From Dehalococcoidia bacterium (GTDB lineage: Bacteria > Chloroflexota > Dehalococcoidia > JAENJB01): a stretch of 10,459 nt of DNA. The translations under genes and the position numbers were made by a program. Positions 1-7,665 of this stretch are shown piece after piece. The notes below the pieces were generated by a model. It saw nothing but the letters and a program-made list of their open reading frames with translations, was not told the origin of the DNA and searched no databases. The stretch lies in the NCBI GenBank assembly GCA_030690705.1, contig JAUYGE010000020.1, forward strand, positions 1-10,459. Direction: 5' to 3'. The number at the start of each line of letters is the position of its first letter. Position 1 is the first letter of the stretch.

Positions 1-1
1 G

Positions 2-742
2 GATTTGAGAGGGCGGAAGGCGCTGGTGGTCAGCGCCGGCGAGGCCGGCGAGCTGGCCCTCGAGGCGGTGATCAAGGCAGGCGCCTTCGACGTCGCCATC
101 ACCAGCCGATTCCCCGATAAGGCGGAGAGGCTGGCCAACCTGCTGGGCGGCAGGGCCCTTCCCTACGACCAGCTCGAGGCCGGCATAGCGGAGGCCGACC
201 TGGTCATCACATCCAGCTATGCTCCTCATTTCCTGGTCAGGCCGGCGATGGTAAAGCAGGCTATGGCACAGCGGCCTCAGCGCCCGCTTCTTCTCATCGA
301 TATCGCCGTGCCGCGGGTCATTGACCCGGAGGTGACCAAACTGGCCGGGGTTCATCTCCACGACCTTGATGACCTGAAAGGTCTGTGCGAGACAAACCGC
401 GCCCGGCGGCATGGAGAAGCGGAAAAGGCCTCGGCTATCGTCGAGGACGAGGTAGTGCGCTTCACGAAGTGGTGGGACTCGCTGGAGGTGGTGCCCACGA
501 TAGTTGCCCTGCGAGAAGGGGCGGAGGCGATGCGGCAGGCCAAGCTGGCTCGAACGCTACCCCGGCTGCATAGCCTCTCGGAAGAGGACCGGGCCGCGAT
601 AGTGGCGATGACGCGTTCGCTGGTGGACAAGTTGCTTCACGTCCCCATCTCATATATCAAGGGGAACGGCGATGTTGCCCGCCGGGCGGAGATAGTGCGC
701 CAGGTCTTCAAGCTGAAGGAGAAGGGGGACCCATCCCCCTGA
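2..742 (+). CDS. hemA: Glutamyl-tRNA reductase, C-terminal part (5' truncated by window)
   Basis: The enzyme reduces glutamyl-tRNA(Glu) with NADPH to glutamate-1-semialdehyde, the first step of the C5 route to tetrapyrroles, in the cytoplasm. The frame is open to the window edge (codon GAT at 2-4, Asp-Leu-Arg-Gly-Arg-Lys-Ala), so the gene begins upstream and the N-terminal catalytic domain with its active-site Cys is not visible. What is seen is the Rossmann NADPH domain (about the first 120 residues, loop VVSAGEAGEL, then ITSRFPDKAERLA and the ADLVITSSYAP strand) and the C-terminal helical dimerisation domain (ETNRARR, then the long helices to the end). The usual loop is G-A-G-E-M-G; here the first Gly is Ser, which I recall from Dehalococcoidia-like homologues. 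It is upstream of and co-oriented with hemC, with a repeat element between them. Identity is secure; the start cannot be given. Confidence 0.95.
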   Translation, partial: DLRGRKALVVSAGEAGELALEAVIKAGAFDVAITSRFPDKAERLANLLGGRALPYDQLEAGIAEADLVITSSYAPHFLVRPAMVKQAMAQRPQRPLLLIDIAVPRVIDPEVTKLAGVHLHDLDDLKGLCETNRARRHGEAEKASAIVEDEVVRFTKWWDSLEVVPTIVALREGAEAMRQAKLARTLPRLHSLSEEDRAAIVAMTRSLVDKLLHVPISYIKGNGDVARRAEIVRQVFKLKEKGDPSP

Positions 743-801
743 GCCATTTCCCTTTACTTGTTTTGACTGATTACTAATGTCACATCGTGGGGTGCTTTCC
801 C

Positions 802-909
802 TGTCATTCTGAGTTCGCGAAGCAGAACGAAGAATCTGTCCCTGTTCATGGCATCGTGGTTACGGATTCTTCGGTCGTCCCGATTCGTCGGGACTCTCTC
901 AGAATGACA
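802..909. repeat. 108-bp inverted-repeat element (MITE-like), TGTCATTCTGAG family
   Basis: The ends TGTCATTCTGAG (802-813) and CTCAGAATGACA (898-909) are a perfect 12-bp inverted repeat. Inside are a second inverted pair, CGAAGAATC (828-836) and GATTCTTCG (865-873), and a 6-bp hairpin with a TTCG loop at 878-893. The element fills most of the 195-bp gap between hemA and hemC and has no credible coding content. Repeats with these end sequences are scattered widely in bacterial genomes (from memory); I infer a non-autonomous mobile element or a folded intergenic RNA element. No clear target duplication is visible. Confidence 0.75.
878..893. repeat. Short perfect hairpin TCCCGA-TTCG-TCGGGA
   Basis: A 6-bp stem with a TTCG tetraloop lies inside the 802-909 element. 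Nearly the same stem (TCCCGAC, CTT loop, GTCGGGA) recurs at 8802-8818 before the S41 protease gene, which suggests a small dispersed palindrome. There is no T-run after it, so it does not look like an intrinsic terminator. Confidence 0.55.
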
Positions 910-937
910 ATAGGGGAGAAGATTCGATTTGTAGAAG

Positions 938-1828
938 ATGGCAAGTATGGTAGTTCGCATTGGCTCCCGGGGAAGCCAGCTCGCCCTGGCACAGACCGGG
1001 TTGGTGGTGGACGAGCTCCAGGGCCGTTACCCGCAGGTGGAGTTTGCCGTGCAGGTGGTCAAGACCTCGGGAGACCGCCCATCCGCCTCACTCCTGCCCC
1101 TGGGTGAAGGCGTTTTCGTGAAGGAGCTGGAGGAGGCCCTGCAGGCGGGCGCCGTAGACCTGGCTGTGCATAGCCTGAAGGATGTGCCCTCCCGGTTGTC
1201 GCCCGGGTTTGTGCTGGCTGCCGTCCTCAAGAGGGGGGATGCCCGCGATGTGCTGGTGAGCCGCAGCGGCCAGCGGCTGAGCGAGCTGCCGCCGGGCGCC
1301 CGGATAGGCACGGGAAGCCCGCGGCGGAAGGCGCAGGTAGCTTCTCTCCGCCCGGACCTCCTGGTGGTTCCCATCCGCGGCAACGTAGACACTCGACTGC
1401 GGAAGACCTACTCCGGTGATGTGGATGGGGTCATCATGGCGGCGGCGGCGATGCACCGCCTGGGTTGGGAGGACAGGGTAACGGAACACTTGCCCCTGGA
1501 GATGTTCCTTCCAGCGGTGGGTCAGGGGGCGTTGGTCATCGAGACTCTGAGCAGCAGTGCGGACATGGTCCGTATGGTGGCGCCGCTGGAGGACGAAGCG
1601 ACGCGCCATGCGGTGGCTGCCGAGCGCGCCTTCCTCCGCGACCTGGGTGGTGGATGCCGGGCTCCTATCGCTGCCTATGCGACGGTGAGCGATGGAAGGT
1701 TGTTTCTCAAGGGGATGTTCCTGCCTTCCGAAGGGGCGAGCCCCGTTTTCGCTGAGGGGGCAGGACCGGCTGCCGAGGCGGAGGAAATAGGCGCCGCGCT
1801 GGCGAAGAAGATCCTGAGTAAGGGATGA
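938..1828 (+). CDS. hemC: Hydroxymethylbilane synthase (porphobilinogen deaminase)
   Basis: HemC polymerises four porphobilinogens into hydroxymethylbilane in the cytoplasm. The 296 residues are near the usual length (about 300). Family motifs in order: RIGSRGSQLALAQT near the N terminus, AVHSLKDVP (with the catalytic Asp), GTGSPRRKAQ (substrate-binding arginines), the PAVGQGAL region, and FLRDLGGGCRAP, where Cys240 is the residue that covalently carries the dipyrromethane cofactor. Two starts are possible, ATG 938 and ATG 947; the nearest Shine-Dalgarno-like run is AGGGGAG at 912-918, rather distant from both, so the start is uncertain by three codons. The stop overlaps the next start (ATGA, 1825-1828), indicating translational coupling with cobA-hemD. 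Confidence 0.97.
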   Translation: MASMVVRIGSRGSQLALAQTGLVVDELQGRYPQVEFAVQVVKTSGDRPSASLLPLGEGVFVKELEEALQAGAVDLAVHSLKDVPSRLSPGFVLAAVLKRGDARDVLVSRSGQRLSELPPGARIGTGSPRRKAQVASLRPDLLVVPIRGNVDTRLRKTYSGDVDGVIMAAAAMHRLGWEDRVTEHLPLEMFLPAVGQGALVIETLSSSADMVRMVAPLEDEATRHAVAAERAFLRDLGGGCRAPIAAYATVSDGRLFLKGMFLPSEGASPVFAEGAGPAAEAEEIGAALAKKILSKG

Positions 1829-3378
1829 AGAAATACGGATGTGAAACGTTGATAGAAAGCGGAAAGGTCTATCTGGTAGGCGCTGGGCCAGGGGACCCCG
1901 GCCTCATTACGGTTAAGGGCCAGGAGCTCCTGGCCGGGGCAGACGTGGTGGTCTATGACCGCCTGCTGAGCGAGAGCCTGCTCGACAAGGCGCGGCCTGA
2001 GGCCGAGCGAATCTATGTGGGCAAGTCGCCCGGACGCCATGCGATGGGGCAGGCGGAGATCAACCGCCTGCTGGTGCAGAAGGCCCGCGAGGGGAAGATG
2101 GTGGTTCGACTAAAAGGCGGCGACCCCTTCGTCTTCGGGCGGGGAGGGGAGGAGGCGGAGGCCCTGGTGGATGCTGGGCTGCCTTTTGAAATAGTCCCCG
2201 GGGTGAGCGCCGCCGTAGCGGCCCCAGCCTACGCGGGCATCCCCGTCACTCACCGCCGGCTGGCCTCCTCTTTCACGGTGGTTACCGGACATGAGGATCC
2301 TTCCAGGGAGATATCCAGGCTGGACTGGAGCAAGCTGGCCGGTGGAGGTACCCTGGTATTGATGATGGGGGTACAGAATCTGGCGCCGATAGTGGAGAAA
2401 CTGGTATCCGGCGGGCTTCCATCGAGGACGCCGGTGGCTATTGTGGAGCAGGGAACCGGACCCCGCCAGAGGACGCTGGTGGGGACACTCGGCAACATCG
2501 TGGCTAAAGCCGAAAAAGCGGAGCTGCGGCCGCCGGCGGTTACGGTCGTCGGCCGGGTGGTGCGATTGAGAGATAAGCTCCGGTGGTTCGATAACCGTCC
2601 GCTATTCGGAAGGCGCATCCTGGTTACCCGCTCCCGGCAGCAGGCCAGCACCCTGTGCCGCCTTCTATCACAGCAAGGGGCGGAGCCGCTGGAGGTGCCG
2701 GCCATTGCCATCGAGCCCGCGGACGAAAAGGGTCTGGCTCAGGCCATTGCCAGGCTGGAGAGCTACACCTGGCTCGTGTTCACCAGCATCAACGCGGTGG
2801 AAGCTCTCTTCACCGCTCTCTCCCGGCAGCAGCGGGATGTCCGCGCCTTGCGAGGGCTCAAACTTTGCGCCATCGGCCCGGCCACAGCCGCGGGCCTTGA
2901 GAATCACGGGCTTAAGGCCGACTATGTCCCGGCGGAATATACCACCAAGGCCATTCTCGGTGGCCTGAAGGAAAAGGCGCGCGGTGAACGGGTCCTCCTG
3001 GTGCGGGCGGAGGGGGTATCTGACGAGATGGTGACGGGGCTGAGCAGGGCAGGAGTGCAGACCGACCAGGTGGCCGCCTACCGGACGGTCTCAGCCAGCG
3101 AAGGGGCAGCCCGGGTAAAGAGACTGCTGGAGGAGGGTGAGATAGACATGGTTACCTTCACCAGCTCCTCCACGGTGCGTGGTCTGGCCGGTCTCCTGGG
3201 CGGCGGCCCCGGCCTGTCGGGACTGAAGGGGGTGAAGGTGGCCTGCATCGGCCCGGTAACGGCTGCCACCGCCCGTGAGCTAGGGCTCAAGGTGGACGTC
3301 ATGGCCCGCGAGCATACCATGCCCGGTCTGGTGCGGGCCATAGTGGAATACTATAATAAGGCAAATCCGAAATCCTAA
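1825..3378 (+). CDS. cobA-hemD: Fused uroporphyrinogen-III C-methyltransferase / uroporphyrinogen-III synthase
   Basis: This is a 517-residue bifunctional protein. Residues about 14-255 are a SUMT/CobA methyltransferase that uses SAM to convert uroporphyrinogen III to precorrin-2: GAGPGDPG (about 19-26), the VVYDRLL strand, VRLKGGDPFVFGRGGEE, PGVSAAVAAPAYAGIPVTHR, and TLVLMMGVQNL. From about residue 258 (PLFGRRILVTRSRQQ) it is HemD, which closes hydroxymethylbilane to uroporphyrinogen III: FTSINAVEALF, IGPATAAGLENHG, LLVRAEGVSDEM, YRTVSA, FTSSSTVRGL and CIGPVTAATARELG are typical of that fold. The first 13 residues precede the usual SUMT start and may be an extension, or translation could begin at TTG 1849. 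The last codons (NKANPKS) lie in an AT-rich degenerate tract, so the C terminus may have been altered by insertion. It is translationally coupled to hemC by a 4-base overlap. Confidence 0.96.
   Translation: MKKYGCETLIESGKVYLVGAGPGDPGLITVKGQELLAGADVVVYDRLLSESLLDKARPEAERIYVGKSPGRHAMGQAEINRLLVQKAREGKMVVRLKGGDPFVFGRGGEEAEALVDAGLPFEIVPGVSAAVAAPAYAGIPVTHRRLASSFTVVTGHEDPSREISRLDWSKLAGGGTLVLMMGVQNLAPIVEKLVSGGLPSRTPVAIVEQGTGPRQRTLVGTLGNIVAKAEKAELRPPAVTVVGRVVRLRDKLRWFDNRPLFGRRILVTRSRQQASTLCRLLSQQGAEPLEVPAIAIEPADEKGLAQAIARLESYTWLVFTSINAVEALFTALSRQQRDVRALRGLKLCAIGPATAAGLENHGLKADYVPAEYTTKAILGGLKEKARGERVLLVRAEGVSDEMVTGLSRAGVQTDQVAAYRTVSASEGAARVKRLLEEGEIDMVTFTSSSTVRGLAGLLGGGPGLSGLKGVKVACIGPVTAATARELGLKVDVMAREHTMPGLVRAIVEYYNKANPKS
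3352..3357 (+). promoter_or_regulatory. Candidate -10 box for the ImmA/DUF4411 cassette
   Basis: A perfect TATAAT occurs in the last codons of hemD, about 57 bases before the GTG of the ImmA-like gene, in otherwise GC-rich coding DNA. The -35 region at the right distance (about 3329-3334) is a poor match, so this is weak. If real, it would give the inserted cassette its own promoter; otherwise the cassette is read from the hem operon. Confidence 0.25.
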
Positions 3379-3398
3379 GTCCAAATGGCCCAAACATA
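3358..3398. repeat. AT-rich degenerate tract at the hemD stop / cassette junction
   Basis: The stretch is made of loosely repeated AAATCC/CCAAA words and contains the hemD stop codon (3376-3378). It resembles in composition and words (CAAATGG-CCAAA against CAAATGAGCAAA) the AT-rich tract at 9412-9475 near other repeats. It contrasts sharply with the GC-rich hem genes and marks the left boundary of the inserted cassette. Resemblance is by eye only. Confidence 0.4.
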
Positions 3399-3413
3399 AG
3401 GTGAGGAACTAAG

Positions 3414-4601
3414 GTGATCGAAGCGCTTATCACATCTGGTATGTTGCGTTGGGCTCGGAAGCGGAGCTATGCAACACTCAATGCCGCAGCCGACAAACTG
3501 AAGGTCAAACCGGAGAAGTTGAATGCCTGGGAGGAAGGGTATTCTCGACCCACATTTCGTCAGGCCAAAGACCTCGCAAGGAAACTCAGAATCCCATTTG
3601 GCTACCTGTACTTGTCTGAGCCACCAGAGGAGAAGCTGCCTCTGCCTGACCTGCGCACGAAGCTAGGCACACGCCCACACGAGCCTAGCCCTGATTTTTT
3701 GGAAGTGCTCTACGATGCGCTCAGAAAACAGGAATGGTATCACGATTATCTGAAGGACGAACAAGCCGATAATGTTCCATTCGTAGGGCGTTTCAATAGC
3801 ACTTCTCCAATCAAGGCTGTAGCCGAAGATGTGAGACGAGTACTGCGAATAGACGACTGTCTCGGGCATGGAGCCCAGAGCAAAGATGACTTCTTCAATC
3901 GACTTGTCCAAAGGGCTGAGGAAGCCCGTGTGTTGGTCATGCGCAGCAGTATCGTTGGCAATAATACTCATCGCCCCCTAGACATAAGGGAATTCCAAGG
4001 GTTTGCAGTCGTTGACAACCTTGCTCCACTCGTTTTCATCAATACAAATGACTTTTTAGCTGCGCAGATTTTTACCTTGGTCCATGAACTCGCTCACATT
4101 TGGATGGGTATTCCTGGGGTTTCCAACTTGTCGTATCTGAAGAGGTCGGACCAGCACCCAAATAGCTTCGAGCGTGTCACAGATGCCGTAGCTGCTGAGG
4201 CTTTGGTACCCGCCGACGTTTTTGACCTCCGGTGGAATACATCCGTGGATATTGACGAAAACCTAGACAACCTATCGCGCCACTATTGCGTCAGTAAGTT
4301 TGTGATACTCCGGCGTGCCTACGAACTCAAGAAGATGGAGTTCGTTGTTTATCAATCCAAGTACTCGGAATTAGGTGACCGGACGCATCCTACCAAGAGC
4401 AAGAAGGCTGGTGGCAACACCTATGCCTCTGTTTTCTACCGTAACAGCAGCACAATTACTAGCACATTATTGCACTCCGTGTCAGAAGGCCGGATGTCCC
4501 CCAAGGAAGCGTCTCAGTTGCTTAATATCCGGGCACTAAAGTTGTATGGATTGGAAAGGCACTTAGTCCACAGGGAGATCAAAGAGGCAACTTATGCCTG
4601 A
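3414..4601 (+). CDS. XRE-type HTH plus ImmA/IrrE-family metallopeptidase (antitoxin-like regulator)
   Basis: This 395-residue protein has an N-terminal Cro/cI-type helix-turn-helix (about 1-60: MLRWARKR, LNAAADKLKVKPEKLNAWEEG, RPTFRQAKDLARKLRIPFGYLYL), the PPEEKLPLPDLRT linker typical of this family, and a COG2856 ImmA/IrrE zinc-peptidase domain. His224-Glu-Leu-Ala-His228 is the zinc motif, and Glu253 in SFERVTDAVAAEALVP is the likely third ligand. The C-terminal part (about 330-395) ends in another predicted helical segment (MSPKEASQLLNI). Family members act as DNA-binding regulators that relieve repression by proteolysis, or as the partner of a toxin. The GTG start at 3414 is chosen because GAGG lies seven bases upstream and the protein then begins in the family-typical way (MIEALI...MLRWAR). 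It overlaps the next gene by eight bases. Base composition is clearly more AT-rich than the flanking hem genes, indicating transfer. The substrate is unknown. Confidence 0.88.
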   Translation: MIEALITSGMLRWARKRSYATLNAAADKLKVKPEKLNAWEEGYSRPTFRQAKDLARKLRIPFGYLYLSEPPEEKLPLPDLRTKLGTRPHEPSPDFLEVLYDALRKQEWYHDYLKDEQADNVPFVGRFNSTSPIKAVAEDVRRVLRIDDCLGHGAQSKDDFFNRLVQRAEEARVLVMRSSIVGNNTHRPLDIREFQGFAVVDNLAPLVFINTNDFLAAQIFTLVHELAHIWMGIPGVSNLSYLKRSDQHPNSFERVTDAVAAEALVPADVFDLRWNTSVDIDENLDNLSRHYCVSKFVILRRAYELKKMEFVVYQSKYSELGDRTHPTKSKKAGGNTYASVFYRNSSTITSTLLHSVSEGRMSPKEASQLLNIRALKLYGLERHLVHREIKEATYA

Positions 4602-5091
4602 CTTTTGGATGGACGCGGACAGTTTCATTGAGCCATACAGAGGCCCGTATCGATTTGAGACATTGCCGCAGTTCTGGGATTTTCTAAAACAGAAGGCGGA
4701 AGAAGGGATCATTGCTAGCCCTGAACTTCTTCTAGAGAAAGAGTTAACGGCTGACGATCCCAAAGATTCAGACGCTCTCGAAAAGTGGGCTATGCCCCTA
4801 AAGGGCATCATGTTCCTTGGCGCAGATGAATCTGTACAAGCTTGTTATCGAGAAATCGTGCAATACGTTCAAAGCAACAGCATATACAAACCCCATTGGG
4901 TCACCAAGTTCTTGGATGGGGTGGACCCGTGGGTCATTGCCTATGCGAAAGCACATGGGGGCAGGGTAGTGACTTTCGAGAAACCTCAGCCAGAAGCCAA
5001 GAAGCCTAAGATTCCTGATGTTGCCAAACACTTCAAGGTCAAATGCATCACAGTCTACGACATGCTTGCCGAATTGAAAGTGAAGTTTTGA
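4594..5091 (+). CDS. DUF4411 family PIN-like protein (probable toxin)
   Basis: This 165-residue protein starts inside the end of the ImmA-like gene (8-base overlap), so the two are co-translated. The start MPDFWMDADSFI fits the DUF4411 signature, a PIN-like fold. Acidic residues that could form the metal-binding nuclease site are Asp7/Asp9, Glu48/Glu50 in LLLEKEL, Asp111 in DPWVIAYAKAHGG, and Glu129 in VVTFE. The order strand-acid, helix-acid, DPW-acid, VVT matches PIN RNases. In the family, these genes are almost always paired with an upstream XRE-ImmA gene, the pair being regarded as type II toxin-antitoxin-like. Ribonuclease activity and toxicity here are inference. All acidic positions appear intact, so the gene does not look decayed. 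Confidence 0.85.
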   Translation: MPDFWMDADSFIEPYRGPYRFETLPQFWDFLKQKAEEGIIASPELLLEKELTADDPKDSDALEKWAMPLKGIMFLGADESVQACYREIVQYVQSNSIYKPHWVTKFLDGVDPWVIAYAKAHGGRVVTFEKPQPEAKKPKIPDVAKHFKVKCITVYDMLAELKVKF

Positions 5092-5106
5092 TGGGCCAGG
5101 GGATAT

Positions 5107-5134
5107 TGGTGGGGGAGAAGGAATCCGAACCCTC
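5107..5134 (-). pseudogene. tRNA 3'-end-like fragment (T-arm, acceptor strand, CCA)
   Basis: Read on the minus strand, GAGGG (5134-5130), loop TTCGGAT (5129-5123), TCCTT (5122-5118), CTCCCCC (5117-5111), A (5110) and CCA (5109-5107) have exactly the layout of a tRNA T-arm, acceptor 3' strand, discriminator base and encoded CCA. The T-stem has two G-U pairs. I searched the rest of the gap for the matching 5' acceptor strand GGGGGAG and a D-arm and found neither, so this is not a complete tRNA. It lies 15 bases after the toxin stop. Integrating elements often recreate the 3' end of a tRNA at their boundary, so it may be an attachment-site relic. Chance resemblance cannot be excluded. Confidence 0.45.
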
Positions 5135-5238
5135 ACTAGCTTTCGCTCACTCCTTTACCACAAGGGCCGTCGAGACTAACCTGCTACGTGACGTGATGGG
5201 ATAATTGCATAAGGTTTTGAATTTCGTGGAGGGAGACT

Positions 5239-6210
5239 ATGTTTCCTGAGTTGCGTTTGCGCCGGCTGAGGCGGACGGAGACCCTGAGGCGGATGGTCCG
5301 CGAGACCCGGCTATCCGTGGACAACCTGGTCTATCCGCTCTTCGCCGTCCCCGGGAAACGGGTGAGGCGGGAGATGGATTCGCTTCCCGGCTGCTATCAC
5401 CTTTCGCCCGACGAGATAGCCCGGGAGGCGGAGGAGGTTGCAAAGCTGGGGATACCAGCAGTCATCCTCTTCGGACTCCCAGAGAGTAAGGACGAGATCG
5501 GCTCAGGAGCCTGGGACTCGAAAGGGCCCGTACCGCGAGCTATCCGAGCCATAAAGAAGGCGGCACCCGAGCTGGTGGTAATGGCGGACGTCTGCCTTTG
5601 CGAGTACACCAGCCACGGGCACTGCGGGGTAGTGCGAGACCGCTACGTGGACAACGATGCCACCCTGGAGCTGCTCTCACGGGCGGCGGTATGCTACGCC
5701 GAGGCGGGGGCGGATATCGTGGCCCCGTCGGACATGATGGACGGGCGGGTGGGGGCCATACGAGCTGCCCTGGACGAAAAGGGGTTCCCCATGGTGGCCA
5801 TCCTGTCCTATGCCGCCAAGTACGCCTCAGGCTTCTACGCACCATTCCGTGAGGCCGTGCAGTCGGCGCCCCAGTTCGGCGACCGCCGCTCCTACCAGAT
5901 GGATGCGGCCAACGCTGAGGAGGCGTTGCGGGAGGTGGAGTTGGACCTTGCCGAAGGGGCGGACATCGTGATGGTGAAGCCGGCCCTGGCCTACCTTGAT
6001 GTTATCCGGCGGGTAAGGGAGTCCTTTCCTGTGCCACTGGCGGCCTACAGCGTGAGCGGAGAGTATGCCATGATAAAGGCGGCGGTGCGGCAAGGTTGTC
6101 TGGATGAGAAACAGGTGGCGCTGGAGGTGCTCACCGCCATCAAGCGGGCCGGTGCGGACATAATTCTTACCTACTATGCTAAAGACGCGGCCCGGTGGCT
6201 CAAGGCATAG
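5239..6210 (+). CDS. hemB: Porphobilinogen synthase (delta-aminolevulinic acid dehydratase), zinc type
   Basis: HemB condenses two 5-aminolevulinates to porphobilinogen. The 323 residues are a full-length TIM-barrel enzyme. The two catalytic lysines are visible as Lys194 (SYAAKYAS) and Lys247 (VMVKPALAY). [14 protein letters not shown] provides Cys119, Cys121 and Cys129, the triad of the zinc-dependent class, as opposed to the Asp-rich magnesium type. Other signatures are [16 protein letters not shown] at the N terminus, [13 protein letters not shown], and [15 protein letters not shown] strong Shine-Dalgarno (GGAGGGAG) sits just before ATG 5239. It follows the inserted cassette and the tRNA-like scar, so whether it still depends on the hemA promoter is unclear; I see no convincing promoter in the 147-base gap. 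Confidence 0.97.
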   Translation: MFPELRLRRLRRTETLRRMVRETRLSVDNLVYPLFAVPGKRVRREMDSLPGCYHLSPDEIAREAEEVAKLGIPAVILFGLPESKDEIGSGAWDSKGPVPRAIRAIKKAAPELVVMADVCLCEYTSHGHCGVVRDRYVDNDATLELLSRAAVCYAEAGADIVAPSDMMDGRVGAIRAALDEKGFPMVAILSYAAKYASGFYAPFREAVQSAPQFGDRRSYQMDAANAEEALREVELDLAEGADIVMVKPALAYLDVIRRVRESFPVPLAAYSVSGEYAMIKAAVRQGCLDEKQVALEVLTAIKRAGADIILTYYAKDAARWLKA

Positions 6211-6250
6211 GTCACCCTCACCCTAGAGAGAGGAGGATTAGCACAAAGCA

Positions 6251-7537
6251 GTGAAAAGGAAAGTCTCAAAGAAGCTGTTCTCTGAGGCCCGGGTGTTCCT
6301 TCCCGGTGGCGTGGACAGCCCGGTGCGGGCTTTCCAGGCGGTGGGGGGGTCTCCACCTTTCATACAGAGGGGCGCCGGCCCCCGTCTCTACGATGAGGAC
6401 GGCAACGAGTTCCTGGACTATGTCTGCTCCTGGGGGGCGCTCATCCTGGGTCATGCCCATCCCTGGGTGGTGGCAGCGGTCCAGGATGCCGCCGCCAGGG
6501 GCACCAGCTTTGGCGCGCCGACGGCGCTGGAGACGGAGTTAGCCCGGCACATCAACCAGGCCATGCCCTCTCTGGAGATGCTGCGTTTCGTGAACTCCGG
6601 CACCGAGGCCACCATGAGCGCCCTGCGGGTGGCGCGCGCATTCACCGGACGCGATATGGTGCTGAAATTCGCCGGCGGTTACCACGGGCACTCCGACGGC
6701 CTCCTGGCGAAGGCCGGGTCCGGGAGCCTGACTCTCGGCTTGCCCGTATGCCCCGGTGTCCCCCTGGCCTATGCGCGCACTACGCTGGTGGCACCCTACA
6801 ACGACCTGGCGGCGGTCGAGAGGCTGTTTCACAAGTACAGCGGCAAGATAGCCGCGATCATCATCGAGCCGGTGGCTGCCAACATGGGAGTGGTACCGCC
6901 CCGGCCCGGCTTTCTAAAGGGCCTGAGGCAGCTCACCCGCAAGGCGGGGTCGCTGCTTATCTTCGACGAGGTCATCACCGGCTTCCGCGTTGCCTACGGC
7001 GGCGCCCAGGCGCTCTATGAGATCGTGCCTGACCTCACCTGCCTGGGAAAGATTATCGGCGGCGGACTGCCTATCGGGGCCTACGGGGGGAGGCGGGACA
7101 TCATGTCCCTGGTGGCCCCCATGGGGCCGGTCTATCAGGCGGGTACCCTCTCAGGAAACCCGCTGAGCATGACCGCGGGCATACAGACTTTGAAGATGCT
7201 GGAGGAGCCGGTGCCCTACCAGGCGCTGGAGGAGCGAGGCGCCCTGCTGGCGGAGGGCCTGAGCCGGGCGGCAAGGAAGGCCAAGGTCCCCCTGCGGGTC
7301 TCCCGAGTCGGCTCCCTGCTCACCCCCTTCTTCTCCGAGCAGCCGGTTACCGACTACGACTCTGCCCGGCGGGCCGATACGCGCCGCTACGCTGCCTTCT
7401 TTCAGGGGATGCTGTCGAAGGGGATTTACCTGCCTCCCTCGCAGTTCGAGGCCTTCTTCATTTCCCTGGCGCACCGGGACGAGGATATCGAGCGGACAGT
7501 CCAGGCGGCGGAAGAGGTCTTCAAGAGAATAAGCTGA
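6251..7537 (+). CDS. hemL: Glutamate-1-semialdehyde 2,1-aminomutase
   Basis: HemL is a PLP enzyme that transaminates glutamate-1-semialdehyde to 5-aminolevulinate, directly after HemA. It is 428 residues, full length. Motifs: [13 protein letters not shown] (N-terminal family signature), the substrate-channel region [31 protein letters not shown] (cofactor phosphate binding), [11 protein letters not shown], the [12 protein letters not shown] strand whose Asp contacts the PLP ring nitrogen, and [16 protein letters not shown], with Lys267 as the Schiff-base lysine. The start is GTG 6251; AGGAGG at 6231-6236 is 14 bases upstream, longer than ideal, but a stop codon closes the frame at 6239 and no nearer start exists. 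It lies 40 bases after hemB and is evidently in the same transcript. Confidence 0.97.
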   Translation: MKRKVSKKLFSEARVFLPGGVDSPVRAFQAVGGSPPFIQRGAGPRLYDEDGNEFLDYVCSWGALILGHAHPWVVAAVQDAAARGTSFGAPTALETELARHINQAMPSLEMLRFVNSGTEATMSALRVARAFTGRDMVLKFAGGYHGHSDGLLAKAGSGSLTLGLPVCPGVPLAYARTTLVAPYNDLAAVERLFHKYSGKIAAIIIEPVAANMGVVPPRPGFLKGLRQLTRKAGSLLIFDEVITGFRVAYGGAQALYEIVPDLTCLGKIIGGGLPIGAYGGRRDIMSLVAPMGPVYQAGTLSGNPLSMTAGIQTLKMLEEPVPYQALEERGALLAEGLSRAARKAKVPLRVSRVGSLLTPFFSEQPVTDYDSARRADTRRYAAFFQGMLSKGIYLPPSQFEAFFISLAHRDEDIERTVQAAEEVFKRIS

Positions 7538-7665
7538 CTCCTTCTCCCCAGCTAACTTCGAGCACGGCAAGCCGACAAATTGAACGTGGCTTTATTATGC
7601 GGCGCAGCCCCTCTTAGACGCCCCTGACGCCCTCTTCTCACTCCCCCTCCGGGGGGGAGAGAACC
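7538..7665. other. Convergent intergenic region with a GC hairpin
   Basis: This is the gap between the ends of hemL (+) and the S41 protease gene (-). CTCCCCC at 7641-7647 can pair with GGGGGAG at 7653-7659 around a five-base loop. Neither strand shows a T-run after the stem, so a classical intrinsic terminator is not supported, although the position between converging genes suits a termination or mRNA 3'-end role. Confidence 0.35.

Noticed and set aside
787..1107. 106-codon + strand frame starting in the 802-909 element
   Set aside because: It runs through the inverted-repeat element and then overlaps hemC in another frame, without protein-like character.
5107..5200. Complete tRNA gene on the minus strand
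   Set aside because: Only the T-arm and acceptor 3' strand are present; no GGGGGAG partner, D-arm or anticodon arm in the right place.
5171..5210. Promoter for hemB around GATAAT at 5200-5205
   Set aside because: The region 16-18 bases upstream has no acceptable -35 match, so it is indistinguishable from background.
7641..7659. Intrinsic terminator between hemL and the S41 gene
   Set aside because: The GC stem is real, but neither strand has a T-run after it; kept only as a hairpin note.
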